This document shows positions 1 through 12,165 of a stretch of 64,000 nucleotides of DNA, in pieces. The DNA comes from Monodelphis domestica. Taxonomy: Eukaryota; Chordata; Mammalia; Didelphimorphia; Didelphidae. The stretch lies in assembly GCF_027887165.1 (NCBI RefSeq), contig NC_077230.1:345431850-345495849 (forward strand), written 5' to 3'. The position numbers and the translations under genes are program-made. Position 1 is the stretch's first letter. Every line of letters begins with the position of its first letter. The notes beneath the pieces were generated by a model, which did no database searches, was not told where the DNA came from, and worked only from the letters and a program-made list of their open reading frames with translations.

Positions 1-356
1 CATTAGTATCAATGCAATTACCCTGAACAATCTGCAGGGATCTAAAAAAAAAATACTACCCACAAGCAGAGGATAAACTGTGGGAGTAAAAACACCGCTG
101 AAAAGCAACTGCTTGACTACAGGGTTGGAGGAGATAAGACTGAGGAGAGACTCTAAATGAACACTATAATGCAAACTCCAACAACAGGGAAATGGGTTCG
201 AGTCAAGAACACATGTGATAACCAGTGGAATCATGCGTCGGCTATGGGAGAGGGAAAGGCGGGGGGGGGGGGAAGGGGGGGGAGGAAAAGAAAACGATCT
301 TTGTTTCCAGTGAATAATGTATGAAAACGACCAAATAAAATAATATTTAAAAAAAT
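1..356 (+). mobile_element. LINE-1 3' end, truncated by the window edge
   Basis: The segment carries the LINE-1 3' end seen again at 21.2-21.5 kb, including the 'ctgtgggagta' and 'gactctaaatgaac' blocks, a G-rich tract near 260-280 and an A/T-rich tail just before 357. The 5' part lies outside the window. The tail abuts the left LTR of ERV-A, so the retrovirus may have inserted into or beside it. Confidence 0.8.
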
Positions 357-664
357 TGTAATAATATTTCTACCCAGATATATATTTTATAAAGTTTATT
401 ACAAAGGGTAGATAGATATTCATTCCTCTATGTAACCTGACCATGTGTTGCCTGCCCTGCCAGTTCCTTCCTCTTTTCCTCTTACCTCCCTGCTCTGCTC
501 CCAATTCCCTTCTAAGCAAGAAGCCCTGCTAAAGACCACCCCTTCACTCTTATTGACATACAACACATTCACGGACTCAAAACCTGGCGCAACTGTGTTA
601 TGTCTGGAATGTTGATGAACAGGTGAAGCTACTCAGAAGGAGTAGGGAATGAATTTTCCTGACA
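357..664 (-). mobile_element. ERV-A 3' LTR (minus-strand element)
   Basis: This ~308-bp block matches 4770-5073 in the same orientation at most positions. In plus-strand view both copies begin TGTAATAATATTTCTACC and end in CA. Read on the minus strand, an AATAAA signal lies about 40 bases from the LTR 3' end, as expected for R/U5. The element reads right to left, so this is the 3' LTR. I could not find a clear target-site duplication. The length is short for an ERV LTR, and subfamily assignment needs a repeat library. Confidence 0.7.
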
Positions 665-3298
665 AAATTCTCCCTGAGATCCTTTGGGAGACCAGTCTCC
701 CCAATGAATCATTTAAATATAACTATCTTTTAACTCTAAATACCTTCTAGCTAAAAGAACATACAATATTGCATTTTCTAAGAGGAAGTTACAATAGTTA
801 GAGATGAGAGTAAAATACAAAAACTGATTGATAGACACATTGACAAAATGCTGATTAGGAAGCAGTCCCCTTTGTCATAAGAGTTTACATTCAGTATAAA
901 TATGTTCAATCCCCTTCATTTCAGTTCATTATATCCCAAACTTAATTCTGGATCTTTTGATGTGGTGTGTGGCTTCTTCAGGCATCTTTTCAGCACTTTC
1001 TCCATAAGGGTCTGCTTTCTTTATTTGGGGCGTTTGCAAGTTTCTTTTCCTGAAATTTCTCCAAAAAAAATTTAAACCTTGGATTTTAGGATAATTACAC
1101 AATCTTCCCTGAAGAGGGTGTTGACAAACACCAGAATCACACTGGGATACATGACTGAGTTATGAGGTATAGGAAACAATTGTCAAAACAAAAACAAAAG
1201 AAAAAACCACCCAAAAATCCCAAATAAAAGAGTGGAAATTAAATTCTATATAAAAATAATAAGAAATACAGAAAAGATAAAAATAAAATAAAAATCTTAT
1301 GTGTATAAAATTCTATAACCTGTAACAGGTTCTTGAATCACAGCAAGGCTCTATTAAAGTGGCATGTCCCACAAGCCTGTAGGGCAATAGCAGCAATACA
1401 GCACTTTACCCATTTGCAACCAGGACTACAGAAAATTGCCAAACTATAAGAGAGAAAAGACTAAGTTTCAGCAGCATATGGGAAAAATCATTCCCTGGTC
1501 TGATTTTACCTTCACTGTCAGTGATAAGGGGAGCCAGGGTGATAGCCAAACTGAGGTACTTGACTCAGAATATTGCACATGGAGTGTGTACAAGGAGTCC
1601 TGCATCTGAACATATGTCAAGCACTGTAATCTCGATTCTCACACTAGGTTCAAGTCCTTTTGTATTGGCATAGAAGTTCAACAATCCCCTCTGGATTGAA
1701 TTTGGTCTGTTTTGACCTTGTGCTACTTGGCACTCTATATTGGCTCTTTTGTTTCCTTCTTCTGGAATCAGACACAATCATTTAACAAAGTCCCATAACA
1801 TTTATCAATAAATGGCAGGTTTCCATATTCTAAAGCCTTTGGGTATGTATATTACTAGGGCTAATAGATACTGTAAACTTATGCTGTAAACTTTATCCTT
1901 CAAGTAAAAAAAATTAATTCTGAATTTATGTAGTTCAAGTATCACCAAGTTTAGGAAAAAAGAAAGAAAAAAATCAAATATTCTATTACAAACATAAAGA
2001 AAAAAATAATTTAAAAAATCATAATTTCACAGTTCACATTCCATGTGACAATGCATTAGCCAAGCAGAGGCACAATACAAAAGGTGCTCACTCAAAAATG
2101 AAAATATCACTCTTAACTTGGACAGGATCAACAGTGTGAGTATACATATTTTTTTTCACCAGGTAAAAGCCTTTTAAAAAACATTAGTTCAACAACCAAT
2201 ACAGATTCTAAAATGTACCAAAATCCCCCAAATTATAAGAGCCCATTTAATTACAATATCAAACAAACCCATTATCATTAGGAGTCTCATGAGTATTTAT
2301 ACTTGCAATATGACATTTAAAAACCTTTGAAATCATGAATATTTGTTATAATTTCTACAGATTTAGCAAATCTTTCAACCTTGGGTGAGATATTTTTTAA
2401 CAAAGTCTATTATTACCATAATTCCAAAATTTGGTGGGAGAAAAACCCAGAAAAATCTCTGCACAGTTGATAAAAAGATACAAATATAACAAATCAATTT
2501 CAAAGCTACTAGGCTTCACAGGAAAAATCATTCCTACCTTCCGGATGAGATTATAACACATCACAGGGTAATTAAGCCACTTGAGCACCTCCCTCCCTCT
2601 TGGTATGAGACTGTAACAGTGTAATAGAACTGTCTCCAATATGTCCCACCCATTTTCACGTGGAGCTGAGGACTAAAAAGTGAAAAGCACTTCAGATACG
2701 TCATCCATTACATTTACAATAAATGCAGAGATGGGAAAATACAACAATGCCATTGCACTCTACTTCAACTACAAATGAACCCTTACCTCTTGTTACAAAC
2801 AACTCAGAGGTAGGGATACTCCCAGATATCTGAAAATCAATTCTGAAGACCCACTAAAATAAATTTAAATTATTAGACAATTAAATTCCAAAAACTTGTT
2901 GAAACCAATGTGATGGAGTCCATCCATCAGCTCTGTGTGACAATTAACAAAGGCAAAAAAATTGAACAAAAGACTGTTTATGGACTTATTAAAATGATAT
3001 ACTTCTACAGTACAATCATAATCATAGGAGAGAAACAAATTAAGACAATATAACAGAAAATTTCAATTTTGATAACTTATGAAGTAGTTAACAGTAAATT
3101 GCATACATCTTGTATTCAGAATTGTGTTAGAGACTTCTTCATTCTGGGGAGGGGAACAAATTGCAGCAGCTAACATCAATAAGGCAATGAGATCTGAAAA
3201 GGCTTAAAATTCACCTCCAGGCTCTTTGAGTTTCCTTCCCCTCCCAAGTACCATCATTCATGGCAATTACTTTGTACACATCTGTGAGGTCTCCCATG
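665..3298 (-). mobile_element. ERV-A internal sequence, 3' part, heavily decayed
   Basis: The sequence lies between the 3' LTR and the gag remnant. The LTR-proximal ~430 bases (about 672-1105) align with 59342-59785, which also sits beside an LTR-like block, so this is a shared 3' internal segment. No long open frame survives. A 70-codon minus frame at 1565-1777 is not recognisable. No protease, reverse transcriptase or envelope motif was seen. The region is AT-rich with many short A runs. Confidence 0.55.
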
Positions 3299-3690
3299 CT
3301 AAGGGGAATATCCACACTGAGTACAGATGTTTGGGTGTGAGTTTTGATTTGCCTCATTTGAATAATGATTCCTCCAATTATTATCATTATTCCTGAAACT
3401 TCTATTCCTTTTCTCCTGATTTCTCTTCTTAAAATTCATAATTACATGATCCACTTTCCCACAAAAATAACACATTAGTGGTTGTTTTGTGGATTCTTGT
3501 AAGGGAGCTATGATCTCTCCTTGCTTTACCTTTCCAACTGTTTCAGTTAATTCTTTTATTTCCTTCTTCAATGTCTCTACTAAAGTAGCATTCATTTTAT
3601 CCTTCTCACCCTATTTAGCATCCAATTCCTTTATTTCCTTCCTTAATTCTTCCACTAAATCAGTGTTCTCCTTCTCCTTTTCCTTATGTG
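3299..3690 (-). pseudogene. ERV-A gag nucleocapsid remnant
   Basis: The minus-strand frame carries a Lys/Glu/Leu-rich coiled-coil stretch followed by a degenerate CCHC zinc knuckle. Its C-X2-C-X4-H spacing is intact, but the fourth ligand is Phe instead of Cys. An Asn/Arg-rich tail follows. The layout matches the ERV-B nucleocapsid at 14654-15238, including a conserved 'IAPL' spacer before the knuckle. Upstream, about 3600-3690, the coiled-coil unit occurs a second time in the same frame, separated by a stop codon. The frame is broken and short, so no product is expected. I found no pol next to it. Confidence 0.72.
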
Positions 3691-4769
3691 GCCACGTGTT
3701 TTCAGAGTTGGGGAGGGGCAGGGAACTCCTAACCCTAGTCCACAGTCTGGAAGGACCCTCAGGATTAATTTAAGCCCTCCCCCCACCCCCCTGCACTGCA
3801 CTGCTGCACTAAAACCCTTTGAGCTGTGGAAAGTAAAAGAGCAGGAGTCCCTTTTGGGTCCTAAAACCCACTGGTTTACAAAAGGGAAAAATGCAGTCTG
3901 AAGGAACGTGCAGCCAAAAAAGCACTTCCTCTTAGCCCAGTTCTAAGAACTGTTTTGGGGGCGAAGGGAGAAGGGAAAGAAAAATGGAAATTCCTTCCCT
4001 CTCCCAGAGAGAACAACCATGTGTTTCTTTCAAAAGTTGGGGGACGCTGGTAACTGCCAGGGACCTGCTCAATCAGTGTTAGTTTTTTTTTTAAACCCAG
4101 GAATTCTTTCTCTTGGTCTGACTACGTAGCATGCTAGTTCCCTGCTCCAGCCCCTCACTGCCAGTCAAAAGTTGTGGGGAGGTCTTACACCAATTCCTGG
4201 GGGGTCACCCCTGTGCACTGTTTCCCCAGTCCATGAGGGCAGTGCTGTGTTGAATGCAGTGGGAGGGCTTTGAGTCAAGAGTCTCAGTGACTGGGTTGGA
4301 AAAGTTAGACCTGGGTCCCCTCTATGCAAAAAGCGTCCTTTTCCTTCTCTATTGTCCCAGGGAGCCCCTAACTCTAATCCACGGCCTAGAAGGACCCCCC
4401 AGGATTAATTTAAGGAGTGTCTTCTTGCTCAGCACAGCAGCTGGCTGAGTAAGGCAGCAGTAGGAGCTAGTGGTTTCACATGCCCCCGTAAGTCCGGGGC
4501 TGGGCTGGGCTGGGTTCCTGTGCTCTGGCCAGGACTCTATTGATCCACCCTGGGATAAAGTAAAAGAAAGGGGTGGGGAAACACATTGGAGGGAGTTTTC
4601 TCACAAATTGTTCTGGGGAGGCACTTTAGATTGTTCTGTGTCTCTTATATGCAGGCAGGCGTCAACTGAAGTCATTTCTGTTAATTAAGCTTACCTAAGC
4701 AATTTAAAACTTCTTAGAAGAAAATTAAAGGTCTGTTTTTAAACCAAAGTGGTAGCTATCTGTAAGAAT
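3691..4769 (-). mobile_element. ERV-A 5' internal/leader region
   Basis: This lies between the 5' LTR and the gag remnant. It is GC-richer than its surroundings. A ~55-base block at about 3720-3774 recurs imperfectly at about 4360-4414; both end in 'aggattaatttaag'. Open frames on the plus strand here are antisense to the element and unrecognisable. No convincing tRNA primer-binding site was seen next to the LTR. Confidence 0.5.
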
Positions 4770-5073
4770 TGTAATAATATTTCTACCCAGATATATATTT
4801 TACAAAGTTTATTAGAAAGGGTAGACAATCATTCCTCTAAGTAACCTGACCACGTGTTGCCTGCCCTGCCAGTTCCTTCCTCTTTTCCTTTTACCTCCCT
4901 GCTCTGGTCCCAAATCCCTTCTAAGCAAGAAGCCCTGGTAAAGACCATCCCTTCACTCTCATTGATATACAGCATGGACACGGACTCAAAACCTGGCACA
5001 ACTGTGTTATGTCTGAAATGTTGATGGACAGGTGAAGCTATTCAGAAGGGGTAGGGAACAAATTTCCTTGACA
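4770..5073 (-). mobile_element. ERV-A 5' LTR (minus-strand element)
   Basis: This is the partner of the LTR at 357-664. It has the same TG...CA boundaries in plus view, the same AATAAA on the minus strand near 4807, and scattered substitutions relative to the left copy. The divergence indicates an old insertion. Sequence right of 5073 does not match the sequence right of 664, which supports the boundary. Confidence 0.7.
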
Positions 5074-7462
5074 CAAAGGATAATAGCAGTAGTTTTATTT
5101 AGATAGTTTAAATTTGGGTTAGTCAGATCAGGGAGGATTAGTGTAGCCTGTGAAACAGAGGAGACATGGTTCCTTGTGGAACCAGGGAGTTTATTTGGGT
5201 GGATTTAGAATCCCTTAGAATTAGAAATCCTGTTTTATCCTTATTTATTTCAATAAATATTTTATTTTTATATTAAGAGTCTCTTTAGCATCCTTGCTCC
5301 TGGCTTTGAAGGGAAGTTCATACTGAGCTTCACTTCATCACTGAGGATACTTTTGATTACATCTATCAAAAGTATCTGAACAGTTTTGAACCTGTATTGA
5401 ACAGTTTTGACATCTAAATATTTTATTTTTACAAGTCACCCATTTTATTTTTACAGTTCCCAGCAGGTAGCACTGGACAGGCCAAAGCCTGATCTGGGCC
5501 TAGCACACAGGTTACTCAATTACAGAATTACACAGTCAATGAAAGATTTAATTTCTTTTCACAGAGAGGTCTTCATGTCTCACGCATCTGTACTTTGCAA
5601 ACCAGGTCCTCTCTTACTATCATTATCTCTTCCTCATAACAGTGTATGTGTGTTTAGTTTTAAAAAGTATTTCTCTTAAGTCTTCCCTTGGAAGCCCTTC
5701 TCTTCAGCTAGTCCTGTTCATTAGTTTTTTTTTTATTTTTTAAATTTCATTTCTCACCCTCTTTTTCATTTTATTGGATTATTTAATCCATTCACATTTA
5801 AAGTTATAAGAAATAAATTTATATTTTCTTCCATCTGTCTCAAATATTGGGATTTTTTAAAAAGTGTCTTTTTCCTTCTTCTGCTATAAACACAGTATGA
5901 TGTTCCTTCAGTTCCTTCAATCTTTTTTTTTTGTTTTTTAAGGTGACCCTGTTCCCACTGACTCTTTTTCCCTTACCCTTGATTCACTCTTCTCATTTGT
6001 TACTCCTTTCCCTTTAAGGTTTTGTTCATTCGTTCCTTTCTCCTGCTTTTATCTTTTTATCTATTCCTTTTTTTCCTCCTCTAAGTCAAGTAGATTATTG
6101 CTTCTTTTCCTCCTCTTCAGCTAGTCCTGTTTATTGTTTTTTTTTTCATTTCATCTTTTGTACCAATTTCTAAAAAGATTTTTTTTCACTCTTCATTAGC
6201 CATCTTCTCTTTCTGTTTACTCTAAATTTTCATTCTCTGATTCATGACACCTATAACCATCTGGTTTCTCTTTTTTGTCTATGTTATTCATAAAATCAAA
6301 GCTTCCAAGGTACTTCCCTCTAGGAGTATTCTGTCAGTCTTAAAGTACTTAATCAATGGATTCCCCTTTTCCTTTGCACATCACTCTCAGAACAATGCCA
6401 ATCATTGCAGTTGTGATTGATCTATACCCTCTCTTGTTGACCTTTCCCCCTACATTTCTCTGGAAATTTCCCTGTATCCATTCTCTACTCTTCCTCCAGG
6501 TGCCAGTTGCTCCTAAGGGTTCCAACTTTACCCATTCAAGGACAAGTGGACTTTTCAAGCACAAAATCCCACAGACCTCATGCAGAGTAAGGTCTTCATC
6601 TTCTCTCACTGGAGAATCCTCACCTCCACCTTCTTCTTTACCTCTCCCTTTAAAACTTTTCCTCATCATCCATTTTCCTGTAGGCTCTTCTCTTTTTGAG
6701 ATCACAGATGTCACTTTCCCCCATTGCTAGCCCTTCATTTGACCCCAGTGCATCACTCCATTCTATTTCCCTACTCCCCTCCACCTCTTTCATGTACCCT
6801 CCTAGGTCATAATGTAGTCTCACAAACAAAGCATTCACCTGTTGGCAGGTATAACCAGGTTTGATCCATAATCTATCTTATTTTCTTATTATTCTCTTCC
6901 TGACTCTGCTCTGTCTGTGGTTTCCTCAAAGGCTGTATCTCAACGCATCTCAGCCTCCTCCCACACTGAGCAATTCTCTGTTTGCTAGCCTAATTCTCTG
7001 CCACAATTGACTTTTGGATGGTGAGAATTGGCCCTGGGATGTGTTCTTTCCCTCAGGCTTGGTGGAGTGCTACACAGCTCCCCACAAGCATGATGTTCTG
7101 TCCCACTACATCTGTTCTTCAATTCTCTGGCCTGGCACTGCCAGTAAAGAGTTTTGCAGCATTGGTGCTTCTATACTGCAACTCTCAGCAGACTTTTTCT
7201 CCAGGTAAGAGAGTATTGAGAGGAAAAAAAAGATGATCCAGGACAGATACCCATGCATAGTGGGCATGACCTGGACAGAGAACACTAAGAAGGTTAGAGA
7301 AGAAAAAGGAGAGAGCCATCTCACAAAAACCTGGAGTGGAGAGAATATCCAGGAGCAGAAGGGAATCAGCAATTCCCTTCCATGAAGAGAAGTGAAGGCT
7401 GCTGAAAAGTACCAGAGGATGAAATAAGCAAAGAAACTACATTAAGAAGTCACAATTTGATT
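5074..7462. other. Intergenic, T/C-rich LINE-like remnants, no gene
   Basis: No coding signal is recognised. About 5725-6330 is T-rich and reads like decayed minus-strand LINE sequence, but I cannot place it in an ORF. Two copies of 'tcagctagtcctgtt' with T-rich flanks (near 5705 and 6118) suggest a small internal duplication. Open frames of 120 codons on both strands around 6350-6730 overlap each other and show no motif. Confidence 0.45.
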
Positions 7463-8136
7463 CACTAAATCAGGGGTCCCCAAACTATGGCCCGTGGGCT
7501 ACATGAGGCTCCTGGAGGCCATTCATCCAGCCCCTACTGCACTTCCGGAAGGGGCACCTCTTTCATTGGTGGTCATTGAGAGGAGCTCTGTATGTGGCGG
7601 CGCTGCAAAGCGTGGCATTGCTAATGTACAGCACTACTTTCGGTGACATAATCTTTTTGTGTGGCACCTTATTCTGAGAGTAACTGAACGAGAATGAGGC
7701 GCTGTGCAAAGGATTATGTGGCTGCACAATGGAAGACATCAGCATGGTGAGCAGTCATCTGGGGGAGGGGATTCTGCACTGTATACTGCTGCCCTGTATA
7801 GTGGTGGCAGTGATGGGCCTGTGCAAGGTGTGACAGGCCCATCACAGCCAGCGCTGCAGCCTTTGCTATCCCTGACAGGGGTATATAGTGGTGTCACAGG
7901 ATTTTATTTTAGGGGCCATTATGTTGTCAGTTTGTTGATTTAAATTTACTTGTTCTTTATTTTAAACATTGTATTTATTCCCATTTTGTTTTGTTTTTAC
8001 TTTAAATTAAGATATGTGCAGTGTGCATAGGGATTTGTTCATAGTTTGTTTGTTTTTTATAGTCCAGCCCTTCAATGTTCTGAGGGACAGTGAACTGGCT
8101 CGCTGCATAAAAAGTTTGGGGACCCCTGCAGTAAAT
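7463..8136 (+). mobile_element. hAT DNA transposon, OposCharlie-type, non-autonomous
   Basis: Terminal inverted repeats CAGGGGTCCCCAAACT (from 7471) and its complement (to 8128) bound a 658-bp element. An 8-bp target-site duplication with one mismatch flanks it (cactaaat / cagtaaat at 7463-7470 and 8129-8136). These are hallmarks of a hAT-Charlie element, and the termini resemble the opossum OposCharlie family. No transposase frame is present. A related 492-bp copy is at 52422-52913. Confidence 0.85.
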
Positions 8137-8157
8137 CCTTCACAGGAATAGACAAAT

Positions 8158-8395
8158 ATGTAATAATAACTAACATTTATATAGCACCAACTATGTGCCA
8201 TGCACTATACTAAGCACTTTACTGTTATTATTTTATCTGATCCCCACAACAACCCTAGGAGTTAGGGAAGGGAACTGAGGCAGACTGCCTTTAAGTGACT
8301 TGTCCAGGGTCACACAGCTAGTAGGTGTCTAAGGCTGGATTTGAACTCAAGTATTTCTGACTTAAGGCTCTTTACTCTATCTACTGTGCCACTTT
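8158..8395 (+). mobile_element. MIR/CORE-type SINE
   Basis: The block has the familiar module order of a MIR-like CORE-SINE: 'actatgtgcca', 'aactgaggcaga', 'gtgacttgtccagggtcac', then 'ggatttgaactca'. Copies with the same order occur at 46516-46745, 49310-49445 and 60440-60675. Confidence 0.7.
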
Positions 8396-8817
8396 TTCAT
8401 CCCCTTTACTATTATCCTATGTGTCCTTATCTCCTCAATTCTTGCCACCCCTGATTCAGATAGCCAAAGGCCGCAAAGCAGTGGGGTGAAGTGGGAGAAA
8501 AGTAGACAGACTGAGAAGGGCACTGCATAAGAATTCTTGAAGACAAGGTAGGAGAGCTGAAAGAGACCTTTAGAATTATCTGTTTTAGCTCCCTTACTTT
8601 TCATATAAGAAAACAAATCCAGAAAGGGAAAGGAAGTATTCAGCTTTTGAATCAGCAGGCTCTTAAGCAAATTGATGAGAGGTCTTCAGACAGAGACTGA
8701 ATAACCCTTTCTTAGGTACCCTATAGAGTGAATTAGTATGTACTGGAGTAAGTAGCTGCTCAAGTCCCTTCTGGCTCTGAACTGCTGTGAATCCATACAA
8801 ATGTCAGATCTTAATAC
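8396..8817. other. Intergenic, no gene seen
   Basis: No coding or RNA gene is recognised. Around 8550-8620 there is a weak MIR-type 'agagctgaaagagacc' remnant. Confidence 0.5.
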
Positions 8818-9310
8818 ATTCTTTTTTTTTTTTACCAATTACATGGAATAACAAATTTCCACAGAAGTTTTCTGAAGTTATATGATCCAAATTGTCCCCC
8901 TCTCTCCCTTCCCTTCCCCCTCCTAGAGCTGGCAAGCAATTCAATCTGGGTTATACATGTATTATCATGTAAAACATAGTTCATATTGTTCATTTTTGTA
9001 ATTGAATAACCATATAAAACCAAAATGAAACCCCCAAAAAGCAAATGAAAAATCATTTGCTTTGATCTGCATTCTGACTTGGAACAGTTCTTTCTCTGAA
9101 GGTAGATTGTGTTCTTTTTTTATGAATTGTTCTGGATCATTGTATTGCTGAGAGTAGCTAAGTTGATCATTCCACAATATTGCTATTACTGTGTACAATG
9201 TTCTCGTGGTTCTGCTTATTTCACTCTGCATCAGTTCATGGAGGTTTTTCCAGCTCTTTCTGAAATCATCCTGTTCATCAGAACACATCTTAAAGCAGAT
9301 CACTCAGGTT
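8818..9310 (-). mobile_element. LINE-1 3' end fragment
   Basis: On the minus strand the sequence reads as the terminal ORF2 region and 3' UTR of the LINE-1 type seen at 21.0-21.5 kb, with the 'MQSE-SRT' peptide remnant. It starts with a T-run at about 8821 (the poly-A tail in reverse). It is 5'-truncated and disabled. Confidence 0.65.
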
Positions 9311-9311
9311 C

Positions 9312-9640
9312 CCCTCAATCAATCAACTAGGATTTATTAAGTACCTAATATGAGCCAGATATCAAAGAAAGACAAAAAACAAACCTTTTGCTCAAGAAGC
9401 TCACAATCTATTTGGAAAGTGGGGTGGAAGAGTGAGGAGGGAAAGAGAGACAGAGACATAGAGAAAAGACAGAGGGAGACACACACAAGAGTGCAGGCAT
9501 GCACACACACATAGAGAGAGTTAGACAGTCAGACAGAGAGAGAAAGAGAGAGACAGAATCAGAGAGACAGAGACAGAGAGGGAGAGGAAGATACAGAGAC
9601 AGACAGACAAAAGTGAGAACCCACCATGAGCCAAACTTGA
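9312..9640 (+). repeat. SINE fragment followed by GA/CA-rich low-complexity DNA
   Basis: About 9312-9415 is a short SINE copy ('aatcaactaggatttattaa', then 'gctcacaatct'). It runs into a GAGA/GACA/CACA-rich tract from about 9430 to 9615. The 65-codon Arg/Glu-rich frame here is only the simple repeat. Confidence 0.6.
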
Positions 9641-11339
9641 GATTCAGCTATGCTGAATGTGAGACAAAGGAGAATTTTCCATTGAAAGAATTATAATCTT
9701 GGAGAAGTAAGACTCATGAGGAAAACAGTTCAGTAAAGGGCAGTACGAAAGTTACAGACCTTTGCAAAAACTGGAAATAACATAAATGTCTTTCTGGGAA
9801 TAGAGGAATGATTAAATAAATCGTAATTCATTGATACAATCACCTAGCTACCCCAATGTTGCAACAGAATACTGCAATTAAGTATGAAAAATACAAAGGA
9901 ATTTAGAAAGGTCTCCTTAAATAGTGCAAAGTAAAACAAGACCAAAGAATGGTGCTCTAATTAAGCAAAAGAGGAAAAGTGACTAAGACTGAATGGACAA
10001 AAGAAGAATGATGTTTAGTCAAGTCAAACATTTATTGAGCACTTACTATGCCATTCTAAGCTCTAGGGATACAAATACAATCAGAAAGAGAGTCTCTGCC
10101 CTTCTAATGGGGGAAGATAAATCCAAAGGGATATGAAAAGGGTAGGCAGAGAATAGAGCAGGAAAGGTGAAGTTGAGAGAATGACGAATAGCTGATCTGA
10201 ATCCTTCCTCAAAATAGAAAGGGGTGGGGGAGGAGGAGAGGGAAGAAGTCCATATTTCTTCCCCAGATTGCCAAAGGGATCAATGATATGAAAAAGGTAA
10301 GAACTTCTGACTTAGAGGGAATAATTGAAAAATAATAATATTTTAGACAGTTAAATCAATTTAAATTGGAATCTCTCCCAAAGTTACATAGACCCTATGT
10401 CAGTGGCAGGGCTTGAATCCAGGTCTTCCTGATTCTAAGGTTAGCTTTTTAGTCATTCTGCCATGCTGCTACTTGTCCTAGGGCGATAATTCTAATAATT
10501 ATATCTATATAACCCTTTAATCTTTATAATTTTTTTTTTACCAAATCACAATCACAAATAGCCCTGTGAGGACATTGACATGTGAATTATTATCCTCATT
10601 CAATAGATAAGGAAACTGATTCTCAGAGAGATAAAGGGAAATGCACTGCATTATAAAGATTTGAAGTTGACAGAGCTAGGTTCAGAGCCCTCATCTGCCA
10701 CTAAGTCATAACTAGTCTCTGTCCTCAGTTTCCTCATGCAAAATGAAGGTATTGGATGACATGATCTCTAAGGTTCTAGCTCTCAAGTTATAATTCTATC
10801 TATCTATTTATCCGTGGTAATAGAGCTACTAAGTGCCCAAACAGGGCTTTAAACCCACATTTCCTAATTAGAGGTTCAGAGAGAGCTCTCCATTACCACA
10901 CTGTCTCTTGAGAAAAAAAATTGTGAACTTAGCAATCATCAACAAACACAAATGTTTAAATACATAAAGAACCAAAAAGCAGAGCATTTTACATCCCTGC
11001 CTCTCCTCTACCAATAGAGAATCTCCTTTGCCACAAATATTTCGGTTCAACCACATCTATCAGGACCTGGTTAGTTTCCAAACATTTCCATTTATTTGGT
11101 CTTTGTCTTCTAAAGCTCCCACCCCCAGTCCCATCCCGACTTTCTCCTGGATCTGTGATGTGGGTTTACTGCCGCCAGAGGGCAGATAGACACTGTTAAG
11201 GCTCTTCCATTCACCATCATGTCCACCATGATTCCCCTGCCTCAGAATCAGACCCTTCAAAAAAGGGAAAGCATTACATACTATCAACCAATGTAGCTCC
11301 GATTAAGACGTGGCTTCTACCAGCCTTACCTGCTTTTAA
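9641..11339. other. Intergenic with old SINE fragments
   Basis: About 10017-10130 is a SINE copy ('catttattgagcacttactatg'-type opening, then 'tctctgcccttctaatggggg'). MIR-like fragments lie at about 10380-10470 and 10480-10720. The remainder, including 10870-11290, holds short frames without recognisable content. Confidence 0.5.
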
Positions 11340-11645
11340 AATGGAATCTATTAAATCATACACAGTAACAGCAATATTGTATGATGATCAACTGCAAAAA
11401 CTTGGCTACACTCAGCAATGGAATGACCTGGGACAATCCTGAAAGACATAGTCAGGGGATGCTATCCACGTGCAGAGGAAGAGCTGTGAGAGTTGGATGG
11501 ATGCAGATCTTTCACATCAGTGTATTTATGGTTTTATTTTAGGGTTTGGGTTTTGTATGAGAGTGCTCTTACAACAGTGACCAATATGGGAGTGGGTTTT
11601 GCATGACAATAAAAATTAAATTAAAAAAATTAAATAAAATTAGAT
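11340..11645 (+). mobile_element. LINE 3' end
   Basis: This is a 3'-terminal LINE fragment with a 'cagcaatggaatgacctggg' block, a T-rich stretch and a terminal 'caataaaaattaaatt' A-rich tail. No coding part remains. Confidence 0.6.
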
Positions 11646-11965
11646 CTATTTAAAGAGTTATCCAATCTGCTTCCCTTGTCTAGGAAAAAATGAAGCATTT
11701 TGTTTCCCTTTTCATGAGGAGCTATAACTTTGTCAGGATCTCCTGGCATAGGAACTCTCTCCATCAATACAACCATGGCAACAGGTATAATTTAGTACAA
11801 AAGTCCTTGATCAAGGGTTCCTAATCTTTTTTATGTCACGGACTCATTTGAAAATCTGGGGAAGCCCACAGACTTCTTAGAATCATGTTTTTTTTTTTTT
11901 TGTTAAAGCATACAAGAAAATACAGAGGATTACAAAGAAAGCCAATTATATTAACAAACAATTAT

Positions 11966-12165
11966 CTGGGACAGCTAGGTAGCTCAGTGGATTTAGAACT
12001 AGGCCTAGAGACAGAAGGTCAGTCCTCAGACATTTCTTAGCTGGCTGACCCTGGACAAGTCACTTAACCCTCATTGCCTAGCCTTTACCGCTCTTCTGTC
12101 TTGGAATCGATCTCTTTTGAAAACCCTTACCTTGATTCCAAGATGAAAGGTAAAGGTTTTCAAAA
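11966..12165 (+). mobile_element. Marsupial tRNA-derived SINE
   Basis: The copy has the head with pol III A-box character ('tagctcagtggat'), a damaged B-box region, 'aagtcacttaaccct', 'ccattcc'-type spacer and the terminal 'ttgattccaagat...aaggtaaaggttt' module. A short stretch before the end is rearranged ('gatctcttttgaaaaccc'), forming an inverted pair with the tail. Confidence 0.75.
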
